From contig JAPPNT010000166.1 in NCBI GenBank assembly GCA_028873745.1, positions 1-9,889 on the forward strand: 9,889 nt of DNA. The letters are read 5' to 3'. Position 1 is the first letter of the stretch. Every line of letters starts with the position of its first letter. This document shows, piece by piece, positions 1 through 6,855 of this stretch. A program made the translations under genes and the position numbers. The notes below the pieces were generated by a model that saw only the letters and a program-made list of their open reading frames with translations, had not been told where the DNA came from and searched no databases. Source of the DNA: Chloroflexota bacterium (GTDB lineage Bacteria; Chloroflexota; Dehalococcoidia; Lucifugimonadales; UBA1127).

Positions 1-345
1 GTGCTTTACGGGCTTGGACTCGAACACGTAGGACACGCCAAAGGTCGTCATCACGAAGCCGACCCCGGCCACCGCGCCGAGGATCGCGCCCTCGCCCGCG
101 TTCGCCACGCCGACGGCTTCGGCCAGCAGCGCAATCACGAAGGCGATGACGGCGGAGACGATGACGGCCACGATATAGCCCTTGGTCGCGCCGCCCTTCT
201 CCCTGATCATCTCCTCCGTCAGGTTGTTCAGGGCCATCCACGGCTTCCCGAACGCCGGCCCGTACCAGATCGCCCCCAGCGCCATGTTCAGGACGATTGC
301 CACAGCCACTGCGAAGTAGTTGAGGTCGCCGAACGCAAACTCCAT
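1..345 (-). CDS. DUF1761 family membrane protein, C-terminus cut off by window edge
   Basis: The visible N-terminal 115 residues match the DUF1761 family of small bacterial membrane proteins, whose function is unknown. The first hydrophobic segment is at about residues 9-29 and runs into the family-like motif GAIWYGPAFGKPWM (24-37). A second segment lies at about 57-75 and a third at about 86-106, ending in FESKP (108-112), which also recalls the family. The start ATG (complement of 343-345) is supported by an AGGGAGG-like Shine-Dalgarno sequence about 7 nt upstream. The gene lies downstream of the MFS transporter on the same strand, with a 133-nt gap that contains its own promoter, so it is probably a separate transcription unit. 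The frame is open to base 1. Family assignment is by recognition of these motifs only. Confidence 0.8.
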   Translation of the reverse strand, partial: MEFAFGDLNYFAVAVAIVLNMALGAIWYGPAFGKPWMALNNLTEEMIREKGGATKGYIVAVIVSAVIAFVIALLAEAVGVANAGEGAILGAVAGVGFVMTTFGVSYVFESKPVKH

Positions 346-412
346 CGTAAATCCCTCCCTGGCCGCCCTGTGCTCTCCGTGGCCTGCCGCGCCCCCCGGG
401 CCGCCCGCGAGG

Positions 413-442
413 ATTCTAGGTGACCGCGCCGAGGGGTTGCAA
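413..442 (-). promoter_or_regulatory. Sigma70-type promoter for the DUF1761 gene
   Basis: On the minus strand a -35 box TTGCAA (442-437) is followed by an 18-nt spacer and a -10 box TAGAAT (418-413). Transcription would begin near 405, giving a leader of about 60 nt before the ATG at 345. The rest of the 346-478 gap shows no gene and no U-tract terminator for the upstream transporter gene. Confidence 0.5.
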
Positions 443-478
443 CCGGGTCCGCAGCGTTCGGAGGCCGCTCGGCAGGCC

Positions 479-1777
479 CTATGCCCGCGCCCGGAACCGC
501 GGCGGGCGCGCCATCAGCATGAACGCCGCCGCCAGGAACGCGCCGAGGCCCATCGTCACGAGGATCGAGTCGTAGCTGCCCGTGTTGTCGAACATCCACC
601 CGGCGATGAACGGGCTGATGCCGCCGCCCAGCGCGGCGATTGGCGCGATCATGCCCCGTATCGAGCCGAGGTAGCGCCGCCCGAAGTAGTCGGCCCAGAT
701 GACGTTCTGGAACACCGGCGTCGCCCCCGCGCCGAAGCCGTAGCAGGCCGCGAAGACGAACAGGAACACCATCGCGTCCCCCAGCCCCAGCGTCACAACG
801 CCCACCGCGCCCACCGCCATGCACAACGTGCACAGGTACCGCGGCGAGAACCGCTCCGACAGGAACCCCACCGTCGGCTTCACGCAGAACGAGCACGACG
901 ACAGCGTGACGCTGACGATGCTCGCCACCACCAGGTCGAAGCCCTTGTCCGTGATGGCCGGCACCTGATGGATGGTAAAGATGCCCATCGCCAGCCCCAT
1001 CATCAGGAACGAGAGCATCAGCAGGTACAGCGCCGGCGTCCGCAGCGCCTGCAGCAGCGTGAAGTCAACCGGGGCCGCGACCCCGCCCGGTCGGCCCGCC
1101 CCCGGCGACCCCGCCAGCCGCGCCTCATCAGCCGTCAGCGCACCGTCCGGGAAGAGGCCCATGTCCTCCGGCTGCCGCCGCATCGTTAGCGCTGCGATGG
1201 GGATCGTCAGCAGCCACGTCGCGACGCCCAGGATGACCCACGACGCCTGCCACCCGAACGTCGTCACCAGCACGGCGTTGAGCGGCACGAAGATGATGCT
1301 GCCGATGGGGATGCCCATCGTGTAGATCCCCATCGCCCGGCCACGCTTGCGGATGAACCACTTGGCGACGATGGGCCCCGTCAGCACGTTGCCCGCGAAG
1401 GCAAGCTGGCCGATGCTCCAGCCCAGCCCGAAGAGCACGTAGAACTGCCACACCTCCGTCGCGGCGGCCAGGAGCATGATGCTCCCCCCGGCGATGAAGG
1501 CCCCGCCGACGAAGAGCACCGGCGCGCCCATCCGCCGGTCGACGATCGGGCCCATCAGCGGCCCCAGCGTCGCCATGACGATGGCGCGGATGATGAACAC
1601 CCCGCCCATCTCGGCCCGCGTCCAGCCCAGGTCGCCGGTCATGGGCTCCACGAACACGCCAAGGCCCACCCCGCCGATGCCCATCCCCACGCCCGCGCCC
1701 ACCAGCGACGTGGCGACGATCCACCAGCCGTGAAAGAACCGGGGGCTATGTGCTGAGGCCCGTTCAGCAGTCTCCAT
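479..1777 (-). CDS. MFS transporter, monocarboxylate/oxalate-formate antiporter-like
   Basis: A 432-residue major facilitator superfamily carrier of normal family length, with about 12 hydrophobic segments in two halves. A soluble, Gly/Pro-rich central loop lies at about residues 199-240. The N-terminal FFHGWWIV (14-21) is typical of the MFS group containing oxalate/formate antiporters and monocarboxylate carriers. The cytoplasmic loop after TM2 has the MFS motif A form GPLMGPIVDRRMG (72-84), and the second half has its degenerate counterpart around KPTVGFLSERFSPR (300-313). The substrate cannot be read from the sequence; a small organic anion is a reasonable guess from the subfamily. The gene is divergent from the ornithine cyclodeaminase-like gene. 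The ATG at 1777 has no Shine-Dalgarno sequence but a possible -10 box just upstream, so the mRNA may be nearly leaderless. No membrane partner or regulator lies next to it. Confidence 0.9.
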   Translation of the reverse strand: METAERASAHSPRFFHGWWIVATSLVGAGVGMGIGGVGLGVFVEPMTGDLGWTRAEMGGVFIIRAIVMATLGPLMGPIVDRRMGAPVLFVGGAFIAGGSIMLLAAATEVWQFYVLFGLGWSIGQLAFAGNVLTGPIVAKWFIRKRGRAMGIYTMGIPIGSIIFVPLNAVLVTTFGWQASWVILGVATWLLTIPIAALTMRRQPEDMGLFPDGALTADEARLAGSPGAGRPGGVAAPVDFTLLQALRTPALYLLMLSFLMMGLAMGIFTIHQVPAITDKGFDLVVASIVSVTLSSCSFCVKPTVGFLSERFSPRYLCTLCMAVGAVGVVTLGLGDAMVFLFVFAACYGFGAGATPVFQNVIWADYFGRRYLGSIRGMIAPIAALGGGISPFIAGWMFDNTGSYDSILVTMGLGAFLAAAFMLMARPPRFRARA

Positions 1778-1789
1778 AACAGTGCGCGC

Positions 1790-1795
1790 AGTGTA
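1790..1795 (-). promoter_or_regulatory. Possible -10 box of the MFS gene
   Basis: TACACT on the minus strand ends 12 nt before the ATG at 1777, which would put the transcript start about 5 nt before the start codon. No convincing -35 hexamer is visible at the right distance, so this is weak on its own. It fits the short-leader pattern of other genes in the window. Confidence 0.3.
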
Positions 1796-1835
1796 GCAGG
1801 GATTCGCGCCCGTGGTGGCTATTTACGCGGTCGTC

Positions 1836-1855
1836 GTTCCCGCGCAGGCGGGAAC
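1836..1855. repeat. Palindromic intergenic repeat element (GTTCCCGC-GCAG-GCGGGAAC)
   Basis: A perfect 8-bp inverted repeat with a 4-nt GCAG loop, flanked by CGTC on the left and CCAG on the right. This resembles the widespread dispersed intergenic element of the form GTC-ATTCCCGC-GAAA-GCGGGAAT-CCAG seen in many high-GC genomes. The resemblance is from memory, and only one copy is present here. As RNA it forms a stable hairpin between the divergent MFS and cyclodeaminase-like genes. Confidence 0.6.
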
Positions 1856-1880
1856 CCAGTGGATGGGCGCCGGGGAGGCC

Positions 1881-1910
1881 GTTCGCCCTGAGCTCGTCGA
1901 AAGGCTCAAC
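1881..1910. repeat. Degenerate dispersed repeat with CCTGAGCTCGTCGAAAGG core
   Basis: The core resembles the common dispersed bacterial repeat CCTGAGCTTGTCGAAGGG. The outer arms still pair in part: GTT (1881-1883) with AAC (1908-1910), and GCC with GGC. An alternative inner pairing is GAGC (1890-1893) with GCTC (1904-1907). It lies 25 nt after the palindrome at 1836-1855 and just upstream of the promoter of the cyclodeaminase-like gene. Only one copy is in the window. Confidence 0.5.
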
Positions 1911-1917
1911 GCCGTCC

Positions 1918-1945
1918 TTGCCCTCCCTCGGCTGCGTGCTATACT
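1918..1945 (+). promoter_or_regulatory. Promoter giving a leaderless mRNA for the cyclodeaminase-like gene
   Basis: TTGCCC (1918-1923), a 16-nt spacer, then TATACT (1940-1945). The ATG follows after only 9 nt, where transcription itself would begin, so there is no room for a Shine-Dalgarno site and none is seen. The message is therefore probably leaderless. Confidence 0.55.
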
Positions 1946-1954
1946 CCCCGCACT

Positions 1955-2950
1955 ATGCCTGACGTACTACTGCTCTCAGACAGCGACTTCTGGCCCCTGC
2001 GTGCGGACCCCACCTACGCCGACGGGCCCATCGACGCCGTGGAGCGCGCCATCCGCGCCCACAATGACGGCGTCACCCGCTTCCAGGGCATCGTCGACCG
2101 CAACCCGGGCGAGTTCGAGGGCCTGCGCGTCGCCATGGCCGCCGGCGACGGCACCCTGACCGGCCTGCGCCTCTTCGGCAACCCGCCGCACACCCGCGCC
2201 TTCATGCTCTTCGACGGCACCACGCGGGCCATGATGGCCCTCATGGACTACGGCGTCCTCAACTCCCTCCGCGTCGGCGCCATTGCGGGCGTTGCGTCCA
2301 AGTACCTCGCCCCGCCCGGTGCGAAGGTCATGGGCCTCCTCGGCTCCGGCTGGCAGGCCCCGCCGCAGGTGCAGTCCGTCGTCCGCGGCGTCCCCGGCCT
2401 CGAGCGCATCCAGGTCTACAGCCCCACGAAGGCCAACCGCGAGACCTTTGCCGAGAGGATGTCGGAGGCCCACGGCGTCGAGGTCGTCCCCGTCGACTCC
2501 ATCGAGGCCGCCGTCGACGGCGCGGACATCGTCGACCTCTGCGCCCCCGGCCACTTCGACGTCCACGAGCCCCTCGTCGACCTCGAGTGGGTGAAGCCGG
2601 GCGCGCTGGTCATCTCCATGGCCGCCAAGCAGCTCAGCGAGGAGTTCGTGCTGGCCTGCCGCGTCGCCACCGTCAACTGGAACAGCCTCGTCAACGAGCC
2701 GCGCCCCCGCCCGCCCTACGACGGCCTCATCGAGAAGGGCCTCTTCTCCCGCGACGACGTCACGGAGCTCGGCCCCATCATGGACGGGCAGGCCGACCCG
2801 CGCCGCGCGCCGGAGGACCGCGTCATCTACGACCTCACCGGCGGCAACGTCCACGACCTCTTCGTCGCCACCTGGGGCTACGAGTGGGCCGTCTCCCAGG
2901 GCCTCGGCCGCACTTTCGCCCTAACCGGAGAGTCCCTCCCCCGCTGGTAG
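1955..2950 (+). CDS. Ornithine cyclodeaminase / mu-crystallin family protein
   Basis: 331 residues, the usual family length. The N-terminal part forms the family's substrate/dimer domain, with LFDGTTRAMMALMDYGVLNSLRVGAIAG (residues 85-112) matching the typical segment 'LfD..TG.p.allDa..lT.lRTaA'. The Rossmann NAD(P)-binding domain follows, with GLLGSGWQA (127-135) as its dinucleotide loop and AVDGADIVDLCAP (186-198) as the usual ADIV strand. TGGNVHDLFVA (295-305) near the C-terminus corresponds to the conserved segment carrying the helix-capping Asp. Family members include ornithine cyclodeaminase, alanine and other imino-acid dehydrogenases/reductases, and mu-crystallin. The usual GlK lysine is GLR here (Arg72), so ornithine deamination should not be assumed. 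The gene stands alone, with its own promoter and an intrinsic terminator about 50 nt after the stop. Confidence 0.88.
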   Translation: MPDVLLLSDSDFWPLRADPTYADGPIDAVERAIRAHNDGVTRFQGIVDRNPGEFEGLRVAMAAGDGTLTGLRLFGNPPHTRAFMLFDGTTRAMMALMDYGVLNSLRVGAIAGVASKYLAPPGAKVMGLLGSGWQAPPQVQSVVRGVPGLERIQVYSPTKANRETFAERMSEAHGVEVVPVDSIEAAVDGADIVDLCAPGHFDVHEPLVDLEWVKPGALVISMAAKQLSEEFVLACRVATVNWNSLVNEPRPRPPYDGLIEKGLFSRDDVTELGPIMDGQADPRRAPEDRVIYDLTGGNVHDLFVATWGYEWAVSQGLGRTFALTGESLPRW

Positions 2951-2998
2951 CGGTATTGCCAAAGGCCACAAACTCGCCCATGATGGACTGACTTCCTC

Positions 2999-3047
2999 CC
3001 CGCTCCTTGGGCTCGCGAGTCGAGACTCCCGGGGCGGGTGTTTTTTT
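2999..3047 (+). terminator. Rho-independent terminator of the cyclodeaminase-like gene
   Basis: CCCG (2999-3002), a CU bulge and CCTTGGG (3005-3011) pair with CCCGGGG (3028-3034) and CGGG (3035-3038), including two G-U pairs. The long loop contains a short CTCG/CGAG inner stem. TG and seven T residues (3041-3047) follow directly. The gene-free stretch 2951-3269 holds this terminator, then a CT-rich spacer, then the promoter and leader of the next gene. Confidence 0.7.
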
Positions 3048-3151
3048 GTATGCGAGGGCGAACCTCTCCACCCTCTGACTCCCCCAATTTCACCCCTCCT
3101 CCGTGCTATCCAAACCGTAGCCAACCCGCGCCGTCCCGCCCCCATCCCGCC

Positions 3152-3182
3152 GGGAACCGTTCCCCCCGAGGCGGCGTATAAG
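3152..3182 (+). promoter_or_regulatory. Possible ECF-sigma or sigma70 promoter with overlapping palindrome
   Basis: GGGAAC-C-GTTCCC (3152-3164) is a perfect 6-bp inverted repeat around one base. Its left part GGAACC (3153-3158) lies 16 nt before CGTATA (3175-3180), a layout close to ECF-sigma promoters (GGAAC, 16-17 nt, CGT-type). The same region also contains TATAAG (3177-3182), which could serve as a housekeeping -10 box with a poor -35. The palindrome could be an operator instead. A transcript from here would have a leader of about 80 nt. Confidence 0.35.
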
Positions 3183-3217
3183 TTTGTGACGCGGTTGCAT
3201 GCGCCGCGGAGGCCAAG

Positions 3218-3238
3218 GGGACCTGAGAGGCAGGTCCC
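3218..3238 (+). promoter_or_regulatory. Leader hairpin upstream of the vWA lipoprotein gene
   Basis: A perfect 8-bp stem GGGACCTG (3218-3225) / CAGGTCCC (3231-3238) with loop AGAGG lies inside the predicted 5' leader, 22 nt before the Shine-Dalgarno site. There is no U-tract, so it is not a terminator. The loop sequence AGAGG is itself purine-rich and resembles a Shine-Dalgarno element. It may stabilise the mRNA or be a binding site; no known riboswitch class is recognised. Confidence 0.4.
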
Positions 3239-3269
3239 GACAGAGATCGATGAGAGAGGTGGAGTCCCC

Positions 3270-5066
3270 ATGAACAGGCCACTTGCCAAGAAAATTCGAT
3301 TCGCCGCAACGGCCGCATGCGCCGCGGCGCTCCTGCTCGCCGCCGTTGCCTGCAGTTCGGAAGAAGACCGAAGCGGTGTAATGGCTGAAGAATCCGCAAC
3401 CACGACGACAATTGGCAGATACACGGCGCCGCAGCAGCCGGCGCCCGCGGCCGAAGCGCCGACCGCAGCCCCAATCTTCGACACCGCCCAACCCAGTGCG
3501 GCCTCATTGCCGGTGAGTCCAGCGCCGTCCACTCAATCCGGAGACGTCACGAAGGCCGCGTCCGGCCCTGCCGGCCCGCAGGGGCCCGTCGGCATTGCCG
3601 CCGAGGCATACGCACCGTCGCCGCCCACCGCCACCAACTTCCAGGACTACCGGCAGTCCGGCTTCGAGGCCGCGGTGAATGACAGCGTCTCGACGTTCAG
3701 CCTGGACACGGACCGCACTTCCTGGCAGCTCGCCCTCAACTGGGCCCGCTCCGGCCACCGCGTCGACCCCGACTCCGTCCGCGCCGAGGAGTGGATCAAC
3801 GCCTTCAGCTACGGCTACGAGCTCCCGGACCACGACGACTCCTTCGCCATCTCCACGGACGTCGTCCCGCACCCGCTGAACTCCGGCATGCACCTGGTGC
3901 GCGTCGGCTTCCAGGCGCCCGAGTTCCGCGACAGCGCGCCCCTCAACGTGACCCTCGTCCTCGACGCCTCCGGCTCCATGGCCGACGGCAACCGCGTCGC
4001 CATCGCCCGTGAGGCCGCCGAGGCCATCCGCCAGAGCCTGCGCGGCAAGGACCGCATCGCCGTCGTCCAGTTCACCAACGGCGTCGTCCACGACCTCACC
4101 GTGCGCCACACCCGCGCCGACGACCGCGACGTGCGCGGCTCCATCGACCAGCTCCGCCCGCGCGGCTCCACCAACGTGCAGGCCGGCCTCGACCTCGGCG
4201 TCCGGCTCGCCGACCGCGCCCGCCGCGACCGGCCCGACGCTCACAACTACATCATTCTCATGTCAGACGGCGTGGCCAACGTCGACGCCACGGACCCCTT
4301 CGCCATCCTGGAGTCGGCCTACGACCGCGACGCCTCCAACCCCCTGCGCCTGATCACCATCGGCGTCGGCATCAACAACTACAATGACGTGCTGCTGGAG
4401 CAGCTTGCCCAGCACGGCAACGGCTGGTACCGCTACCTGAGCAACGTCAACCAGGCCCGCGCTACCTTCAGCCGCGACAGCTGGCTGCCCCTCTCCATCC
4501 CCTTCGCAGACCAGACCCGCGCGCAGGTGCGCTGGGACCCCGCCGTCGTCGAGTACTGGCGGCTCGTGGGCTACGAGAACCGCATCACCTCCGACGAGTC
4601 CTTCACGCAGGACCGCAAGGAGTTCGCGGAGATCCCCATGGGCGCAGCCACCACCGTCTTCTATGAGGTCCAGCTCCGCCCGACCGCGCAGATCAACCCC
4701 ACGGTGCGCCAGCACCTGGGCGAGGTGCAGCTGCGCTGGGTCACCCCGGTCGAGGGCCGCTCCAACCAGCAGTCGCAGACGCTGTCGGCAACCGCCGGCC
4801 GCCCCGGCGACCCGCAGAACGCGGCGCTCCTCGACTTCGGTGCCCTCGTCGCCCTGGCGGCCGACCGCTACGCCAGCCTGCCCCAGCTCGAGGGCGGCAA
4901 CGCCGGGTTCGTCCAGCGCGACCTTCAGACCATCTACGACCGGCTCATCCCGCTGGGCGGCGAGCTGGGCGGCCTGAACTCTTATCAGGACTTTGTCTTC
5001 ATGCTGGAGACCCTGAACGGAGGCCTCCCCGCCTACCCGGAGCAGGGTTCCGGCTACAGCAGATAG
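3270..5066 (+). CDS. YfbK-like von Willebrand factor A lipoprotein
   Basis: A 598-residue exported protein. Residues 1-27 form a signal peptide (KK-IR, then an Ala/Leu core) ending in AAVAC28, a plausible lipobox, so Cys28 is probably lipidated and the protein anchored outside the membrane. Residues 29-125 are a Thr/Pro/Ala-rich linker with four Gly-X-Y triplets (GPAGPQGPVG, about 99-108). Residues 138-185 match the YfbK-type vWF-A-associated N-terminal domain. The vWA domain (about 225-400) has a complete MIDAS metal site: DASGS (232-236), Thr301 and Asp333. Residues 400-585 match the YfbK C-terminal domain (DUF3520). Function in bacteria is unknown; metal-dependent protein-protein adhesion is the family theme. 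The ATG at 3270 is chosen over an in-frame ATG at 3186 because GGAG lies 5 nt upstream and the signal peptide then starts properly. A strong terminator follows. Confidence 0.9.
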   Translation: MNRPLAKKIRFAATAACAAALLLAAVACSSEEDRSGVMAEESATTTTIGRYTAPQQPAPAAEAPTAAPIFDTAQPSAASLPVSPAPSTQSGDVTKAASGPAGPQGPVGIAAEAYAPSPPTATNFQDYRQSGFEAAVNDSVSTFSLDTDRTSWQLALNWARSGHRVDPDSVRAEEWINAFSYGYELPDHDDSFAISTDVVPHPLNSGMHLVRVGFQAPEFRDSAPLNVTLVLDASGSMADGNRVAIAREAAEAIRQSLRGKDRIAVVQFTNGVVHDLTVRHTRADDRDVRGSIDQLRPRGSTNVQAGLDLGVRLADRARRDRPDAHNYIILMSDGVANVDATDPFAILESAYDRDASNPLRLITIGVGINNYNDVLLEQLAQHGNGWYRYLSNVNQARATFSRDSWLPLSIPFADQTRAQVRWDPAVVEYWRLVGYENRITSDESFTQDRKEFAEIPMGAATTVFYEVQLRPTAQINPTVRQHLGEVQLRWVTPVEGRSNQQSQTLSATAGRPGDPQNAALLDFGALVALAADRYASLPQLEGGNAGFVQRDLQTIYDRLIPLGGELGGLNSYQDFVFMLETLNGGLPAYPEQGSGYSR

Positions 5067-5081
5067 GGCCACCTCATGGCT

Positions 5082-5119
5082 GCACGGGCCCCGCGCTCTG
5101 CGGGGCCCGTGCCTTTATT
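5082..5119 (+). terminator. Strong intrinsic terminator after the vWA gene
   Basis: A perfect 13-bp GC-rich stem, GCACGGGCCCCGC (5082-5094) with GCGGGGCCCGTGC (5100-5112), has loop GCTCT and is followed by CTTTATT. It lies 15 nt after the stop codon and separates this gene from the formate dehydrogenase operon. The tail is only moderately T-rich. Confidence 0.85.
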
Positions 5120-5154
5120 CGCTCACGGGATATTGCACAGCCGCCTGATGTCAA

Positions 5155-5184
5155 TTGTGGTATAAGTGCGCCGGTTAGTAGAAT
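5155..5184 (+). promoter_or_regulatory. Promoter of the formate dehydrogenase operon
   Basis: The best pair is TTGTGG (5155-5160), an 18-nt spacer and TAGAAT (5179-5184), only 6 nt before the ATG at 5191, which would make the mRNA leaderless. An alternative -10 box is TATAAG (5161-5166), which would leave a leader of about 17 nt but has no good -35. No Shine-Dalgarno sequence precedes the ATG, and an in-frame TAG (5179-5181) rules out an earlier start. No clear FNR- or NarL-type operator is seen. Confidence 0.45.
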
Positions 5185-5190
5185 GGACTC

Positions 5191-6816
5191 ATGGGAAACC
5201 GTTCCGGGTCGCACGCGCCGTTTCTGCCGCTGCTCCATGACGCCATGGAGCAGCCCGGCATGATGTCCGAGGACACCCTCAACGAGCTCGCCGCCGCCCT
5301 CCGCATCGCCCCCGCCTACGTTCACCAGGCGGCGTCCTTCTACCACTACTCCAACCTCGGCAAGGACCATCTGCTCCGCGAGGGCACATGCGGCGGCCCC
5401 GCCTGCTGCCTGCCGGGCGTCGGCGTCGGCCGGGGCACGCCCGGCGAGGGCATCGCCTGCCCTGGCCTCTGCGACCAGGCCCCGGCCTCGTTCGCGGACG
5501 GCCTCTTCCGCGGCACGGCCGCCGACCCCTTCCTCCCGCCCCCGCCCGCCGCGAGCGTCGATGGCGTCGAGGAGGTTCTCTTCCGCGACATCCGCACCCC
5601 CGGCCTGCGCTCGCTCGACGGCTACCGCGCCGCCGGCGGCTACGCGCAGCTCCGCCGCCTCGTCGAGACGGACGCCGCCGATGCGCTGGAGACCCTGCGG
5701 GCGAGCGGCCTGCTGGGCCGCGGCGGCGCCGGCTTCCCCCTCGCCGCCAAGTGGCAGGCCGTCCGCGACACCCCCGGCGAGCGCAAGTACGTCGTCTGCA
5801 ACGCCGACGAGGGCGAGCCCGGCACCTTCAAGGACCGTCCCCTCCTCCACCGCAACCCGCACCTGCTCATAGAGGCCATGGCCATCGCGGGGCACATCGT
5901 CGGCGCATCGGCCGGCGTCATCTACCTCCGCTACGAGTACCCGGAGGCGTACGGCGTCTTGAACGAGGCCATCGCCGAAGCGGAGGCCGCGGATGTGCTC
6001 GGCGGCTTTGACTTGCAGGTGGCGCGCGGCCTCGGCTCCTACGTCTGCGGCGAAGAGACGTCGCTGCTGAACTCGCTGGAGGGACTCGTGCCCTGGCCCC
6101 GCGAGCGCCCGCCCTTCCCGACGCAGAAGGGGCTGTGGGGCCTGCCAACCGTCATCAACAACGTGGAGACCTTCTGCGCCGTGCCCTTCATCCTGGAGCG
6201 CGGCGCCGACTGGTACCGTTCGCTTGGCCGCGGCGAGAGCGCGGGCACGAAGCTCTACTCCGTCAGCGGCCGCGTCTCCCGCCCCGGCCCCTACGAGCTC
6301 CCCCTCGGCGCTACGGCCCGCGAGCTCATCGAGGGCGCGGGAGGCGGCGCGCTGCCCGGCCGCACGATCAAGGGCTACACCCTCGGCGGCATCTCCGGCG
6401 GCCTGCTCGCCGCCGAGCACCTCGACATGCCCCTCGACTACGCCGCGCCACGCCAGCACGGCTTCGCCCTCGGCTCCGGCGGCGTAGTCGTCTTCGACGA
6501 CGCCTGCTGCGTCGTGGACCTCGTCCGCACCTGCATGCTCTTCTACGAGGCCGAAAGCTGCGGGAAGTGCTTCCCCTGCCGCGTCGGCACCGTCCGCCTC
6601 CGCGAGCGCCTCGACGCGCTGACGGGCCGCGCGGAGCCGAGCGGCAAGCTGATGGATGAGTTCGACGAGATCGGCTCCGCCATGTCCGCCAACTCGGCGT
6701 GCGGGTTGGGACAGGCGGCTCCCCTGGTATTGCACGGTCTGGTACGATTCTTCAACGAGGAATTGCAAGCCCACAGGCAGGGTGTGTGTCCCGCCGGGGT
6801 CTGCCACTTCCTGTAG
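5191..6816 (+). CDS. NuoE-NuoF fusion: NADH/FMN-binding beta subunit of NAD-linked formate dehydrogenase
   Basis: A 541-residue flavoprotein that carries electrons between the formate dehydrogenase Fe-S chain and NAD(H). Residues 1-105 are a compact NuoE-like thioredoxin-fold domain with a [2Fe-2S] cluster at Cys67, Cys72 (or 73), Cys90 and Cys94 (Cx4C and Cx3C). Residues from about 130 are NuoF-like: GRGGAGFPLAAKW (177-188) and NADEGEPGTFKDR (204-216) bind FMN and NADH, and GSYVCGEETSLLNSLEG (282-298) is a further family signature. An SLBB-type region spans about 355-400. The N3-type [4Fe-4S] site is ESCGKCFPC (Cys457, 460, 463) plus Cys504. The architecture fits FdsB, HoxF and other diaphorase subunits. 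The formate dehydrogenase gene 39 nt downstream makes FdsB-like function the best reading. No separate NuoE gene is present, consistent with the fusion replacing it. Confidence 0.9.
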   Translation: MGNRSGSHAPFLPLLHDAMEQPGMMSEDTLNELAAALRIAPAYVHQAASFYHYSNLGKDHLLREGTCGGPACCLPGVGVGRGTPGEGIACPGLCDQAPASFADGLFRGTAADPFLPPPPAASVDGVEEVLFRDIRTPGLRSLDGYRAAGGYAQLRRLVETDAADALETLRASGLLGRGGAGFPLAAKWQAVRDTPGERKYVVCNADEGEPGTFKDRPLLHRNPHLLIEAMAIAGHIVGASAGVIYLRYEYPEAYGVLNEAIAEAEAADVLGGFDLQVARGLGSYVCGEETSLLNSLEGLVPWPRERPPFPTQKGLWGLPTVINNVETFCAVPFILERGADWYRSLGRGESAGTKLYSVSGRVSRPGPYELPLGATARELIEGAGGGALPGRTIKGYTLGGISGGLLAAEHLDMPLDYAAPRQHGFALGSGGVVVFDDACCVVDLVRTCMLFYEAESCGKCFPCRVGTVRLRERLDALTGRAEPSGKLMDEFDEIGSAMSANSACGLGQAAPLVLHGLVRFFNEELQAHRQGVCPAGVCHFL

Positions 6817-6822
6817 CGGCAG

Positions 6823-6842
6823 GGCCCCGCGGGGGCGGGGCC
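6823..6842 (+). promoter_or_regulatory. Intercistronic hairpin directly before the fdhF ribosome binding site
   Basis: A perfect 8-bp GC stem, GGCCCCGC (6823-6830) with GCGGGGCC (6835-6842), has a GGGG loop and ends one base before the GGGGAGAG Shine-Dalgarno sequence (6843-6850) of the downstream gene. There is no T-tract, so it should not terminate. It may set the stoichiometry of the two subunits, by processing or by affecting ribosome access. Confidence 0.5.
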
Positions 6843-6855
6843 GGGGAGAGCTGCA

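Noticed and set aside
1..423. A plus-strand 140-residue frame at the left edge
   Set aside because: It is His/Arg/Asp-rich shadow sequence opposite the recognisable DUF1761 gene on the minus strand.
320..1189. A plus-strand 289-residue frame across the MFS gene
   Set aside because: It is the antisense of the MFS transporter and has an Arg/His/Gln-rich low-complexity translation without any domain.
3186..3269. N-terminal extension of the vWA protein from ATG 3186
   Set aside because: The extension is Arg/Pro-rich, would bury the signal peptide, overlaps the leader hairpin and lacks a ribosome site. ATG 3270 has GGAG at the right distance and starts a proper lipoprotein signal.
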